Positions 7,509 to 15,792 of a stretch of 64,000 nucleotides of DNA are shown one piece after another. The position numbers and the translations under genes were made by a program. This DNA is from Gymnodinialimonas phycosphaerae (GTDB lineage Bacteria > Pseudomonadota > Alphaproteobacteria > Rhodobacterales > Rhodobacteraceae). The stretch covers positions 1,674,001 to 1,738,000 of the forward strand of contig NZ_JAIMBW010000001.1 in NCBI RefSeq assembly GCF_019195455.1, given 5' to 3'. The notes below the pieces were generated by a model. The model saw only the letters and a list, made by a program, of their open reading frames with translations, had not been told where the DNA came from and ran no database searches. The number at the start of each line of letters is the position of its first letter. Positions within the stretch are counted from its first letter, which is position 1.

Positions 7509-9005
7509 ATGGGAAAGACGATGAGAGATATGGACACGCCTTTGCCCCTGCGCCGCGAGACGCTTGCGCAACTGCCCGACAGCATTACGGTGCCGACCTA
7601 CACGCGCGACGACCTGACGCCGGGCATCGTGCACATCGGGTTGGGCAATTTCCACCGCGCCCACCAAGCGTGGTATCTGCACCGCCTTATGCAGGCCGGA
7701 GAGGCGCACGATTGGGCCATCATCGGCGCGGGCGTGCGCGCCTATGACGCCGCCATGCGCGACCGTCTGGCCGCGCAGGATTACCTGACGACCCTGATCG
7801 AATTGACGCCCGCCAGCACCTCGGCCGAGGTGACGGGGGGGATGATCGACTACCTGCCGATCGAAGAGGGCAATGGTGCGTTGATTGCGGCCATGGGCGC
7901 GCCGGAGATCCGCATCGTATCCCTGACCGTGACCGAGGGGGGGTATTACATCGACCCGGTGAGCCATGGATTTGACGCGGATCATGCCGATATCAAGCAT
8001 GATGCCGCCCATCCCGCCGCGCCCCGCACCGCCTTCGGCGCGATCATCGCCGCCCTGCGCGCACGCCGCGACGCAGGCCTGCCCGCCTTCACCGTACAAA
8101 GCTGTGACAACCTGCAAGGCAATGGGGCCATCGTGCGCCAGACTGTCGTGGGCCTCGCCCGGTTGAGCGACCCGGAGTTGGCCGACTGGATCGAGGCGAA
8201 TTCCAGCTTCCCCAATTCTATGGTCGATTGCATCGTCCCCGCCACCGGCCCCACGGAAATCGCCCTGGCGCGGGACTTCGGCATCGATGATGCCGCCCCC
8301 GTCAGCCACGAGAATTTCCGCCAGTGGGTCATTGAAGATGACTTCTGCGCCGGGCGCCCGGCGTGGGAAAAGGTCGGCGCCACGCTGACCGATGATGTTC
8401 ATTCCTACGAGGCGATGAAGATCCGGATCCTCAACGGCGGCCATCAGGTCATCGCCAATGTCGGAGAGCTTCTGGGCTGCACCACCATCGCCGATTGCAT
8501 GGCCGACGCCGATATTGCCGCCTTCTTCCGCAAGGTCGAACGCGACGGAATCGTGCCCTACGTCGACGCCGTGCCGGGGATGGCTCCGGTGGATTACCTC
8601 GACCTGATCGAGCGGCGCTTTGCCAACCCCGCGATCAAGGACACCACGCGCCGCGTTGCCTTCGACGGATCGTCACGGCACACCGGGTTCATCCTGCCCA
8701 TCGTGCGCGAGGCCGTGGCGGCAGGCGGTTCGACCGAGGCATTGGCCCTGGTTGAGGCGCTTTGGGCACGGATGTGCGCAGGCACCCGCGAGGATGGCGG
8801 CGTGATCGAGGCCAATGACCCGTTCTGGGACGAGTTGCACGCCTGTGCGCTGGCGGCCAAGACCCGCCCTGCCGCATGGCTGGAACAGGCGCATCTCTAC
8901 GGTGATCTGGCTGAAAACACGGTATTTTCCGAGGCGTTCACCGGTTGGCTTTCTGCGATCTGGAAAGACGGCAGCCGCGCCACCCTGCGCGCCTTCGCTA
9001 CATAA
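7509..9005 (+). CDS. mtlK: mannitol 2-dehydrogenase
   Basis: This 498-residue long-chain polyol dehydrogenase oxidises D-mannitol to D-fructose using NAD. It has the N-terminal motif GIVHIGLGNFHRAHQA, SLTVTEGGYY, SCDNLQGNG, and the catalytic signature KIRILNGGHQVIA, whose Lys, Asn and His define the family. The ATG at 7509 follows GGGGAAAGG; a GTG further upstream would overlap smoS, and an ATG at 7521 is also possible. It is the last gene of the smo operon, since a strong terminator starts 10 bp after its stop. It completes the mannitol/sorbitol to fructose conversion. Confidence 0.92.
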   Translation: MGKTMRDMDTPLPLRRETLAQLPDSITVPTYTRDDLTPGIVHIGLGNFHRAHQAWYLHRLMQAGEAHDWAIIGAGVRAYDAAMRDRLAAQDYLTTLIELTPASTSAEVTGGMIDYLPIEEGNGALIAAMGAPEIRIVSLTVTEGGYYIDPVSHGFDADHADIKHDAAHPAAPRTAFGAIIAALRARRDAGLPAFTVQSCDNLQGNGAIVRQTVVGLARLSDPELADWIEANSSFPNSMVDCIVPATGPTEIALARDFGIDDAAPVSHENFRQWVIEDDFCAGRPAWEKVGATLTDDVHSYEAMKIRILNGGHQVIANVGELLGCTTIADCMADADIAAFFRKVERDGIVPYVDAVPGMAPVDYLDLIERRFANPAIKDTTRRVAFDGSSRHTGFILPIVREAVAAGGSTEALALVEALWARMCAGTREDGGVIEANDPFWDELHACALAAKTRPAAWLEQAHLYGDLAENTVFSEAFTGWLSAIWKDGSRATLRAFAT

Positions 9006-9014
9006 CAAGACGCC

Positions 9015-9050
9015 CGGTCAAGTCCCCTCCTCCCGGGGCTTGACCGTTCT
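9015..9050 (+). terminator. intrinsic terminator of the smo operon
   Basis: CGGTCAAGTCCCC at 9015-9027 pairs with CGGGGCTTGACCG at 9034-9046 over about twelve positions, allowing one G-U pair and a short CTCCTCC-type loop. A short pyrimidine run (TTCTTCC) follows. The stem is strong enough to end transcription of smoEFGK-smoS-mtlK. The right arm also contains TTGACC, which may serve as the -35 of the next operon. Confidence 0.8.
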
Positions 9051-9072
9051 TCCGCTCCGATAGTATGTATAC
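9040..9072 (+). promoter_or_regulatory. putative promoter and GTATAC-centred operator of the gentisate-type operon
   Basis: TTGACC (9040-9045) lies 15 bp from TAGTAT (9061-9066), and an alternative -10, TATGTA, gives an 18-bp spacer. Overlapping the -10 is GTATGTATAC with a central GTATAC palindrome, and GATATAC follows a few bases later. GTATAC-type palindromes are typical sites for GntR (FCD/VanR-like) regulators. No regulator is adjacent, so the link is inference. Confidence 0.4.
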
Positions 9073-9094
9073 TTACGATATACGGGAGGACGCC

Positions 9095-10285
9095 ATGACT
9101 TTGCCGATTCTGATCGCCGGGGGCGGCATAGGCGGCCTTGCAGCAGCGGCGGCGCTGGCGGGCAAAGGCATCGCCTCGATCGTGTTGGAGCAGGCCCCCA
9201 CAATGGCCGAGATCGGCGCGGGCATCCAGATCGGCCCCAACGGGTTCCATTGCTTCGATGCCCTGGGCATCGGCGCGCAGATGCGCGAGACGGCGGTGTT
9301 CATCGACGCGCTGCGCCTGCTGAACGCCCAAACGGCTGAGGAAATCACCCGCATCCCGCTCGACGCGCCCTTCCGGGCGCATTTCGGCAATCCCTATGCC
9401 GTGGTTCATCGCGCCCAACTGCATCAGTTGCTGTTGCAACGCTGTATCGACAGCGGCCTGGTGGACCTGCGCACGCAGGCCACGGCGACGGGGTATTCGC
9501 AAGACGGCACCTCCGTGACGCTGCACCTGGCCGACGGTGCCGTAAGGGGCCGCGCGCTGATCGGGGCGGAGGGGCTGCGGTCCCCCGTTCGCGCGCAAAT
9601 GCTGGGGGATGGCGCGCCGCGCGTGTCGGGCCATACCACCTATCGCTCGGTCATTCCGCGCGACGCGATGCCCGAGGATCTGCGGATGAACGCCGCGACC
9701 CTCTGGGCCGGGCCGAAGTGCCATATCGTGCACTACCCCCTGAAGGGCGGCACGGTCTTCAACCTTGTCGTGACCTACCACCGCGACGCGTTAGAGGCGG
9801 TGTCGGGCAAGCCTGTGACCAACGCCGAAGTCGCCGAAGGGTTCGAACATGTTCACCCCCGCGCCCGCGCGGTGATCGAGCATGGGCGCGACTGGAAGCA
9901 ATGGGTGCTGTGCGACCGTGATCCGGTGTCGCGCTGGACCGACGGCCGTGTCGCGCTGCTTGGCGATGCCGCCCACCCGATGCTGCAATACTTCGCCCAA
10001 GGCGCCTGCATGGCGATGGAGGACGGTGTGGCGCTGGCGGTTGCGCTGGACGGCGCAGAGGATGTGGAGGTCGCGCTGACCCACTATCAGGACATGCGCG
10101 CGACGCGCACGGCGCGGGTGCAGATGAACTCGCGTCTGATTGGCGATTACATCTACCATCCAGACGACGCCCGCGCCGCCGTGCGCAACGAAATCATGCA
10201 AGGCATGAGCCCGCAGGACTGGTACACTCAACTGACATGGATCTACAAATCAAACGGCTTGCCGCTTGAAATGGGAGGAATTTGA
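9095..10285 (+). CDS. FAD-dependent monooxygenase, probable 3-hydroxybenzoate 6-hydroxylase
   Basis: This 396-residue class A flavin monooxygenase has the FAD Rossmann motif GGGIGGLAAA near residue 8, the DG-type region, and the second FAD motif GDAAHPMLQYFAQGACMAMEDG in the C-terminal half. The salicylate/3-hydroxybenzoate hydroxylase subfamily is indicated by GIQIGPNGFHCFDALG and VSRWTDGRVALLGDAAHP. It heads an operon with fumarylpyruvate hydrolase and gentisate dioxygenase genes, so para-hydroxylation of 3-hydroxybenzoate to gentisate is the most economical reading; salicylate 5-hydroxylation is an alternative. The ATG at 9095 follows GGGAGGA; the longer frame from 9065 would overlap the promoter. 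Confidence 0.8.
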   Translation: MTLPILIAGGGIGGLAAAAALAGKGIASIVLEQAPTMAEIGAGIQIGPNGFHCFDALGIGAQMRETAVFIDALRLLNAQTAEEITRIPLDAPFRAHFGNPYAVVHRAQLHQLLLQRCIDSGLVDLRTQATATGYSQDGTSVTLHLADGAVRGRALIGAEGLRSPVRAQMLGDGAPRVSGHTTYRSVIPRDAMPEDLRMNAATLWAGPKCHIVHYPLKGGTVFNLVVTYHRDALEAVSGKPVTNAEVAEGFEHVHPRARAVIEHGRDWKQWVLCDRDPVSRWTDGRVALLGDAAHPMLQYFAQGACMAMEDGVALAVALDGAEDVEVALTHYQDMRATRTARVQMNSRLIGDYIYHPDDARAAVRNEIMQGMSPQDWYTQLTWIYKSNGLPLEMGGI

Positions 10286-10978
10286 ATGGCTTACGTGTTT
10301 GACCCCATGCCCACGCCCACGGTCCCCGTGGCGGGCATGACCGCCCATTTCCCGGTGCGGCGCATTTTCTGCGTCGGCCGCAACTACGCCGAGCATGCCC
10401 GCGAAATGGGCCATGATGACCGCGAGCCCCCGTTCTTCTTCTCCAAGCCGTCCGATGCGCTGGTAGGCGACGGCGAGACCATCGCCTACCCTCCCGCCAC
10501 GTCGAACTTGCACTATGAGGCAGAGCTGGTTGTGGCGCTCGACAAGGGCGGGCGCGACATCGCCGAGGCCGACGCGCTATCTCTTGTCTTTGGCTACGCT
10601 TGCGGCAACGATCTGACCCGTCGCGACGTCCAGGGCGTGGCCAAGAAGGCGGGCCGCCCGTGGGACATGGGCAAGGGCTTTGACCGCTCTGCCGTGATCG
10701 GGCCGATCCACCGGGTCGCAGATGTCGGCCACCTGGACCAAGGCGCCATCGGGTTAACGGTCAACGGCGAGGTGAAACAGACCGGCGATCTGTCCGAGAT
10801 GATCTGGTCAACGCCCGAGATCATCGCCTACCTCTCGGGGCTGGTCACACTCGCGCCGGGAGACCTGATCATGACGGGCACCCCGGCTGGCGTTGGCGCG
10901 CTGACGGTCGGCGACACGTGCACCGTTTCCATCGCCGGGCTACCGGATCTGTCTGTAACCATCGGAGCCCCCGCATGA
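10286..10978 (+). CDS. fumarylacetoacetate hydrolase family protein, probable fumarylpyruvate hydrolase
   Basis: This 230-residue FAH-fold hydrolase carries the metal-binding acid motif HYEAELVVALD and GYACGNDLTRRD, with FSKPSDALVG for substrate binding and MTGTPAGVGAL near the C-terminus. In the gentisate pathway this enzyme cleaves fumarylpyruvate into fumarate and pyruvate. It starts at the base after the monooxygenase stop (TGAATG) and its own stop overlaps the next ATG (ATGA at 10975-10978), so the genes are tightly coupled. The exact substrate is inferred from the neighbours. Confidence 0.82.
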   Translation: MAYVFDPMPTPTVPVAGMTAHFPVRRIFCVGRNYAEHAREMGHDDREPPFFFSKPSDALVGDGETIAYPPATSNLHYEAELVVALDKGGRDIAEADALSLVFGYACGNDLTRRDVQGVAKKAGRPWDMGKGFDRSAVIGPIHRVADVGHLDQGAIGLTVNGEVKQTGDLSEMIWSTPEIIAYLSGLVTLAPGDLIMTGTPAGVGALTVGDTCTVSIAGLPDLSVTIGAPA

Positions 10979-12072
10979 GCGAGGACACCCATGAGAGCGT
11001 CAGCCACGGCATGCAACCTGAGGACACCCCCGAACTTCGTGCGCTATATCAAGGGTTTGCGGATCAATCGCTGATCCCGCTATGGACGCAGTTGGGCGAC
11101 CTGATGCCGATGACCCCTGCCCCCAAGGCGGTGCCTCACGTCTGGCGCTGGGGGGACCTGCTGCCCTTGGCCGAGGCCGCTGGCACGCTGGTCCCCGTGG
11201 GGCGCGGCGGCGAGCGGCGGGCGATTGGCCTGGCCAATCCGGGCCTGGCACCCAACGCCTATATCTCGCCCACGCTGTGGTGCGCGATCCAATACCTCGG
11301 CCCACGAGAAACCGCGCCCGAGCATCGCCATTCCCAGAATGCCTTCCGCTTCGTGGTGGAAGGAGAAGGCGTCTGGACGGTGGTGGACGGTGATCCGGTG
11401 CGTATGTCGCGCGGCGACCTGCTGCTGACGCCGGGCTGGCGCTTCCACGGCCACCACAATGACCGCGACGCGCCGATGGCCTGGATCGACGGGCTGGATA
11501 TTCCCTTTACCCAACAGATGGATGTAGGGTTTTTCGAGTTCGGATCCGAGCGGGTGACGGACTATGCCACGCCCAATTATTCGCGCGGCGAACGGCTGTG
11601 GGCGAACCCCGGTTTACGGCCTTTGTCGGGGTTGAAGGATACCGTCTCCAGCCCCCTCGCCGCGTTCCGCTGGGAGCACACGGACCGCGCTCTGACCGAG
11701 CAGCTCTTGCTGGAAGATGAAGGACAGCCCGCCACGGTGGAACAGGGCCATGCGGCGGTGCGCTACGTGAACCCCACCACGGGCGGCGATGTGATGCCGA
11801 CGATCCGCTGCGAGTTTCACCGCCTGCGCGAAGGCTGCGAGACGCCCACCCGGCGCGAGGTCGGTTCGACCGTGTTTCAGGTGTTCGACGGGCGCGGCGC
11901 AGTGGTCATGGATGGCGTCACGTATCGGCTTGAGAAGGGCGATTTGTTCACCGTGCCGTCGTGGGTGCCTTGGGCGTTGCAAGCAGAGTCGCAGTTCGAT
12001 TTGTTCCGGTTCTCGGACGCGCCAATCATGGAGCGTCTGCACTTCGCCCGCACTCATGTCGACGGCACCTGA
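10975..12072 (+). CDS. gtdA: gentisate 1,2-dioxygenase
   Basis: This 365-residue bicupin ring-cleavage enzyme converts gentisate to maleylpyruvate using Fe(II). The first cupin shows EHRHSQNAFRFVVEGEG and PGWRFHGHHND, supplying the iron-binding histidines. The second cupin is near PTIRCEFHRLREG...GSTVFQVFDGRG and FTVPSWVPWAL. Family signatures AYISPTLWCAIQYLGP and VNPTTGGDVMPTI are clear. The start is set by the ATGA overlap with the hydrolase gene. It shares 17 bp with the next gene. Length and motif order are normal for the family. Confidence 0.92.
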   Translation: MSEDTHESVSHGMQPEDTPELRALYQGFADQSLIPLWTQLGDLMPMTPAPKAVPHVWRWGDLLPLAEAAGTLVPVGRGGERRAIGLANPGLAPNAYISPTLWCAIQYLGPRETAPEHRHSQNAFRFVVEGEGVWTVVDGDPVRMSRGDLLLTPGWRFHGHHNDRDAPMAWIDGLDIPFTQQMDVGFFEFGSERVTDYATPNYSRGERLWANPGLRPLSGLKDTVSSPLAAFRWEHTDRALTEQLLLEDEGQPATVEQGHAAVRYVNPTTGGDVMPTIRCEFHRLREGCETPTRREVGSTVFQVFDGRGAVVMDGVTYRLEKGDLFTVPSWVPWALQAESQFDLFRFSDAPIMERLHFARTHVDGT

Positions 12073-12604
12073 GCGCGCCGCGCTGATTGCGCGCCAAGGC
12101 CTTGGCGCGCGCTACGATGCGCCCGAGGCGCCGTTGCAGGACCTTCTATTGGCGCGCCGCGGCACGGCCTATTTTGCGCGTCTCCTCAATGAGTTGCCAG
12201 ACGACGCTCTTGTGGATAACCGCCGCGCTGTCGTGGTGGCGCGGGTTGGCTATCACGCCCGAGGTCTGACCCGCCTGATGACACGGGCGCGGACCGGGGT
12301 TGAGCAGCGGGAACACGAGAGCGCCGCCGCCCGGGACGCCGAAGTCACCTTTGGCGCCAGTCTGCCCGCCCGCGCCCTGCGGGGGCTGTTTGACCATGCG
12401 GCGATCCATCTGGACGTGGAGTGGCGGGACCTTCCCGGCCCTGCCTGGGACGTGCCGCTGTGCCTGTTGGACGACACGGAGATCACCGCGCGGGACACGC
12501 CGATGATCCGCGCAAGGCTGATCTGGCGCGCCGCGCTGGAGCTGGACGCCGGGGGGCGTCTTGCGGACGTGCCGCCGGACGCGCGCGCCCCCTCAACCCT
12601 GTAA
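12056..12604 (+). CDS. maleylpyruvate isomerase (mycothiol-type, DinB fold) homologue with altered metal-site residues
   Basis: This 182-residue protein resembles the N-terminal domain of mycothiol-dependent maleylpyruvate isomerases: LLNELPDDAL, then HARGLTRLMTRARTGVEQ, AARDAEVTFGA and a last helix TPMIRARLIWRAALELDAGGRLADVP. Its operon position suggests isomerisation of maleylpyruvate to fumarylpyruvate. In my alignment from memory, the three ligand positions of the family (His of the first helix pair, and Glu and His of REVWVH) read Arg, Leu and Ala. Proteobacteria also lack mycothiol. It may therefore use another chemistry or be non-catalytic. The ATG at 12056 overlaps gtdA. Confidence 0.7.
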   Translation: MSTAPERAALIARQGLGARYDAPEAPLQDLLLARRGTAYFARLLNELPDDALVDNRRAVVVARVGYHARGLTRLMTRARTGVEQREHESAAARDAEVTFGASLPARALRGLFDHAAIHLDVEWRDLPGPAWDVPLCLLDDTEITARDTPMIRARLIWRAALELDAGGRLADVPPDARAPSTL

Positions 12605-12652
12605 GCGGTCCTTTAGACAGGCTGGTCACAGGCGCAGCCCGGATGCGCGGGC

Positions 12653-13315
12653 CTACCCCTGCGGGCCAAGGCGCGACAGCAACTGATCGGGGTCCTTGTA
12701 GGTTCCGGGGGTCATGAAATCGACGATTTCGTCGACATGGGCCGGGACAGGCAGGTTCAGGAAACTTGCCAATTCCTCAATAAATACAATTGGATGAGCG
12801 GCAGCCTTTTCGTAGGACACCATCAGACAGGGCACGCCCAACGCCTCGATCATCGCCGTATTACGCACCTGTGCCCTCAGGCGCTTCGCCACCACGCTGG
12901 CGGCTTCTTTCATGGACGGACGTGCTCGCAGGGCCATGGGGACCGGATCGCGATAGACGCAGACCAGATGCGGCGCGCGGAGGTCCGCCACGAGGCTCTC
13001 CAGATAGCGGGCGGCGTTGGGAAACTTCCACCCCCAGACCGGATGTGCGGCGTTTCGCGTTTCGATGATCTGGCGCGCGTGGGCCGTGAACTCGGCGGCC
13101 GTCCCCTTGTGCCAATCCATGTTGAATGCCGGGTCCTCCAGATTGCGCCCGATCCCCTCGCCCATCGGTACGCCGAGGCCAAGAATTGCGCCCGCGACCA
13201 TCGACGTGCCCCCGCGGGCGGTGCCGAAGCACACGATGGTCCGCGGGCCGGGGGCCGAGGGCTTCTCCGCGAAAACAGGAAGGGACGTCAGATACTTGGA
13301 TTTTGGATGTGGCAT
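12653..13315 (-). CDS. sulfotransferase family protein
   Basis: This 220-residue protein has the 5'-phosphosulfate-binding loop near residue 30 (CFGTARGGTSMV) and a 3'-phosphate-binding segment VCVYRDPVPMALRARPS around residue 120, the two hallmarks of PAPS-dependent sulfotransferases. The acceptor is unknown. No signal peptide or transmembrane helix is seen, so it is probably cytoplasmic and could sulfate a polysaccharide precursor, lipid or small molecule. It converges with the gentisate operon across 48 bp and lies downstream of the CapA-like lipoprotein gene on the same strand with a 62-bp gap. Confidence 0.8.
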   Translation of the reverse strand: MPHPKSKYLTSLPVFAEKPSAPGPRTIVCFGTARGGTSMVAGAILGLGVPMGEGIGRNLEDPAFNMDWHKGTAAEFTAHARQIIETRNAAHPVWGWKFPNAARYLESLVADLRAPHLVCVYRDPVPMALRARPSMKEAASVVAKRLRAQVRNTAMIEALGVPCLMVSYEKAAAHPIVFIEELASFLNLPVPAHVDEIVDFMTPGTYKDPDQLLSRLGPQG

Positions 13316-13377
13316 GTGGGACCGCCCGCCAGAGGTCTCGCTACGATAGGGATCGCGGGCTTTGGGTCAAGGCCGCG

Positions 13378-14529
13378 CTACGGTGCCAGGCAACCGTCGG
13401 GCGTCACCATCCCCGGCCCGAGGATGCGTTGTGCATGGGCCAGGCTGGCCGCCCCGGTGGCAAGGCTTGCGGCCGGGAAAACGGCGACCCCCTGCTCGGT
13501 CGTGCGCTCTACGCGCGTGGGCAGGTATCGCGCCCCGGTCGCCTCAAGCCCTTGGGCGGTGGCCGACAGGTCAAGGTACAGGATCGCGCCGGTGCGTTGC
13601 GCCAACTGCCATTGACTGGAGATCAGGTTGCCCAGGGAAAACGCCACAGGCACGCGCCGACCGTCGCTTGTGACGATGGTCTCAAGCGGTTGCAGGACAT
13701 GGGGGTGAGCGCCGACGATAGCGATGGCCCCGGCCTCGGCGGCCGCGCGGGCAAGCGTGCGTTGGCGGGCGGTCGGGCGAGCAGAATATTCGGTGCCCCA
13801 ATGGGGCAGAAGCACGACACCGTCGATGCCCGGCTGCGTATTCAGTGTGTGAATAAGTGTGGGGATAGAGGGTTGGTTTCCATAACATCGCAGCGCCTGA
13901 CCACCCGGGTCAGCCAGTCCATTTGTCGAGAATGTGCAAGCGAGGAAGGCAATATTGTACCCGGCAACCTGGCGCGTTGTGTGCCATGTCGCGGTCGCGC
14001 CCCTTGGGTGCGTTCCAGTGGTGGCAAGGCCCGCAGCGGCCAAGGCCGAAAGGGTCCGATCCGCCCCAATCGCCCCGCGATCCATGGCATGATTGTTGGC
14101 GGTCTGCACCACATCCACACCAACCGACGCAAGCACACCCGCGATGGAGGGATGATAGTTGAACCGGGGATAGCCGGAATAGATATGGCCGTCAAAAAGC
14201 GTGCCCGGATCGGGGACCTCCCGCCCGGAGGGTGCGATATTGCGGGCGGCGGGGCCTTCGAGGTTCACACTCGTCACCAAAGCGCGGGACAGCGCCCCCC
14301 CGAGGGGAGCGAAAGCGGGGGCAAAACCCTCGGTCCGGGCGGCGGCATCGGATTGGATCAGGCTATGCAGCAAGACATCGCCCCCAAAGGCCAGGTCGGG
14401 CCGCCCACAGGTGCCACTTTGCGAAGTTGGCGCGCAACTGGTGATGGCAAGCAAAACCGCTGCCGCCTTCAGCCTGACATGAAGTTTGCGCCCAAAGCGG
14501 TTGTTTTTGAACGAATTCAACATAAGCAT
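13378..14529 (-). CDS. CapA/PgsA-type metallophosphatase-fold lipoprotein
   Basis: This 383-residue protein has an N-terminal lipoprotein signal: basic residues, a hydrophobic stretch AAAVLLAITSC, and a lipobox Cys at residue 32. The mature part is a poly-gamma-glutamate capsule synthesis (CapA) domain with metal-site motifs FGGDVLLH, VNLEGPAA, TANNHAMDRG, GTHPRG, PHWGTEY and VGAHPHVLQPLE, and SLGNLISSQ near the end. Family members act on the outside of the inner membrane or on the outer membrane in polymer export or anchoring, or as phosphoesterases. The start may be 14529 or 14523. The sulfotransferase downstream hints at a shared surface role, unproven. Confidence 0.8.
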   Translation of the reverse strand: MLMLNSFKNNRFGRKLHVRLKAAAVLLAITSCAPTSQSGTCGRPDLAFGGDVLLHSLIQSDAAARTEGFAPAFAPLGGALSRALVTSVNLEGPAARNIAPSGREVPDPGTLFDGHIYSGYPRFNYHPSIAGVLASVGVDVVQTANNHAMDRGAIGADRTLSALAAAGLATTGTHPRGATATWHTTRQVAGYNIAFLACTFSTNGLADPGGQALRCYGNQPSIPTLIHTLNTQPGIDGVVLLPHWGTEYSARPTARQRTLARAAAEAGAIAIVGAHPHVLQPLETIVTSDGRRVPVAFSLGNLISSQWQLAQRTGAILYLDLSATAQGLEATGARYLPTRVERTTEQGVAVFPAASLATGAASLAHAQRILGPGMVTPDGCLAP

Positions 14530-14582
14530 CCCTGTGGATAACCTTGCCACAGGCAACGGCACAGAACCGTTTCTGTCAATGA

Positions 14583-15788
14583 TTAGCTGGTCGGGGCACG
14601 CAGCCAATCGGAGGCGAACGCGATCTCTCCATCCGTTGCAAAGCGGGCCGCGCGGTCCAATTCGGCGCGCAGGCGCGCCTCTCGCCCCGTCCCCATGCGA
14701 ACGCCGTTCTCGGGCCAGAACGCGCGGACGCGCAAAACGCCTTCCTCGCGTGCCATGTCGATGCGACCGATCAGGCGCGTGCCCTCCATGACCGGGAAGA
14801 CGTAGTAGCCATAGCGCCGTTTCGGGGCGGGTACGAAGATTTCGATCCGGTAGTGGAAACCGAACAACCGTTCGGCCCGTTTGCGGTCGCGCAACGCAGG
14901 ATCGAACGGTGACAACACGCGAATACGGGAGGGCGCGGTCTGAGGATTATCAATTGATTCCAACTCTTTGGGCCAAATGAGCGATCGGCGCAGCCGTCCG
15001 TCGGCGCCGCTCACGTCGACCTCCAGCACACGGCCCGAGGCCAGCGCTTCAACCGCCCAAGCCTTCGCGTCAGCGGGGCGGATCAGGTCGAAGAAGGCGG
15101 CCAATTCGCCGCTGGTGGCAAACCCCAGACGGTCCAGCGCCGCGGTGCAGGCCCAATCCACGATCTCTTCGTCCGAGAGGCGCGCGTTGAGATACTCCGG
15201 CGGGATCACACGCTCACTCAGGTCATAGAACTTGCGAAAACCAACCCGCTTGGCGACCGCCAACTCGCCCGATCGCCACAGGTATTCCAGCGCGACCTTG
15301 GAGGGCTTCCAATCCCACCAACCGGTTGATTTTTCGACAGTTTCATCCTCCATATCGGAGGAGCAGCACATCCCTTCATCCCGCACACGGGCGAGGACTT
15401 TGTCGATTTCAGGATGAAACCCCTGCCCGTGCCAATCCTTCCATTTCGAGTGCAAGCGCCGCCGGTCCCGGTCAAACCGCATCCGCCACATGGGGTAGAA
15501 TTCCATCGGAATGATCGAGGCGTCATGGGTCCAATGTTCAAATGTGGCGCGGGCGCGGTCATTGATCCAGCGCAGCCCGTCGGGCCGATAGCTTTGACGC
15601 CGCGACCACAGGATCAGGTCATGGGCGCGGGCAAAGGTGTTGACACTGTCGACCTGAACAAAGCCCAACCCGTGGATCACCTGCGCCAAAGCCGCACCCC
15701 TGGCCCCGCCCGAGGGCGGATCCATCAGGCCGTGACGCGCCAGGAACACCCGGCGCGCCTGGTCGTTGCCGAGGGTCGGGACCGTCAC
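14583..15788 (-). CDS. YcaQ/AlkX-type winged-helix DNA glycosylase
   Basis: This 401-residue protein belongs to the winged-helix family of E. coli YcaQ, which unhooks interstrand crosslinks and alkylated bases. Typical segments are QVIHGLGFVQVDSVNTFARAHDLILWSR, FEHWTHDASIIPMEFYPMWR, GWWDWKPSKVALEYLWRSGELAV, YDLSERVIPPEYL and a C-terminal FHYRIEIFVPAPKRRYGYYVFPVMEG. The catalytic Gln-x-Asp motif corresponds to QVD here. GTG at 15788 gives the usual N-terminus (VTVPTLGNDQARR) and lies five bases after the acyl-CoA synthetase stop; an ATG at 15842 would overlap that gene by 50 bp. The two genes are probably co-transcribed. Confidence 0.85.
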   Translation of the reverse strand: MTVPTLGNDQARRVFLARHGLMDPPSGGARGAALAQVIHGLGFVQVDSVNTFARAHDLILWSRRQSYRPDGLRWINDRARATFEHWTHDASIIPMEFYPMWRMRFDRDRRRLHSKWKDWHGQGFHPEIDKVLARVRDEGMCCSSDMEDETVEKSTGWWDWKPSKVALEYLWRSGELAVAKRVGFRKFYDLSERVIPPEYLNARLSDEEIVDWACTAALDRLGFATSGELAAFFDLIRPADAKAWAVEALASGRVLEVDVSGADGRLRRSLIWPKELESIDNPQTAPSRIRVLSPFDPALRDRKRAERLFGFHYRIEIFVPAPKRRYGYYVFPVMEGTRLIGRIDMAREEGVLRVRAFWPENGVRMGTGREARLRAELDRAARFATDGEIAFASDWLRAPTS

Positions 15789-15792
15789 AAGA

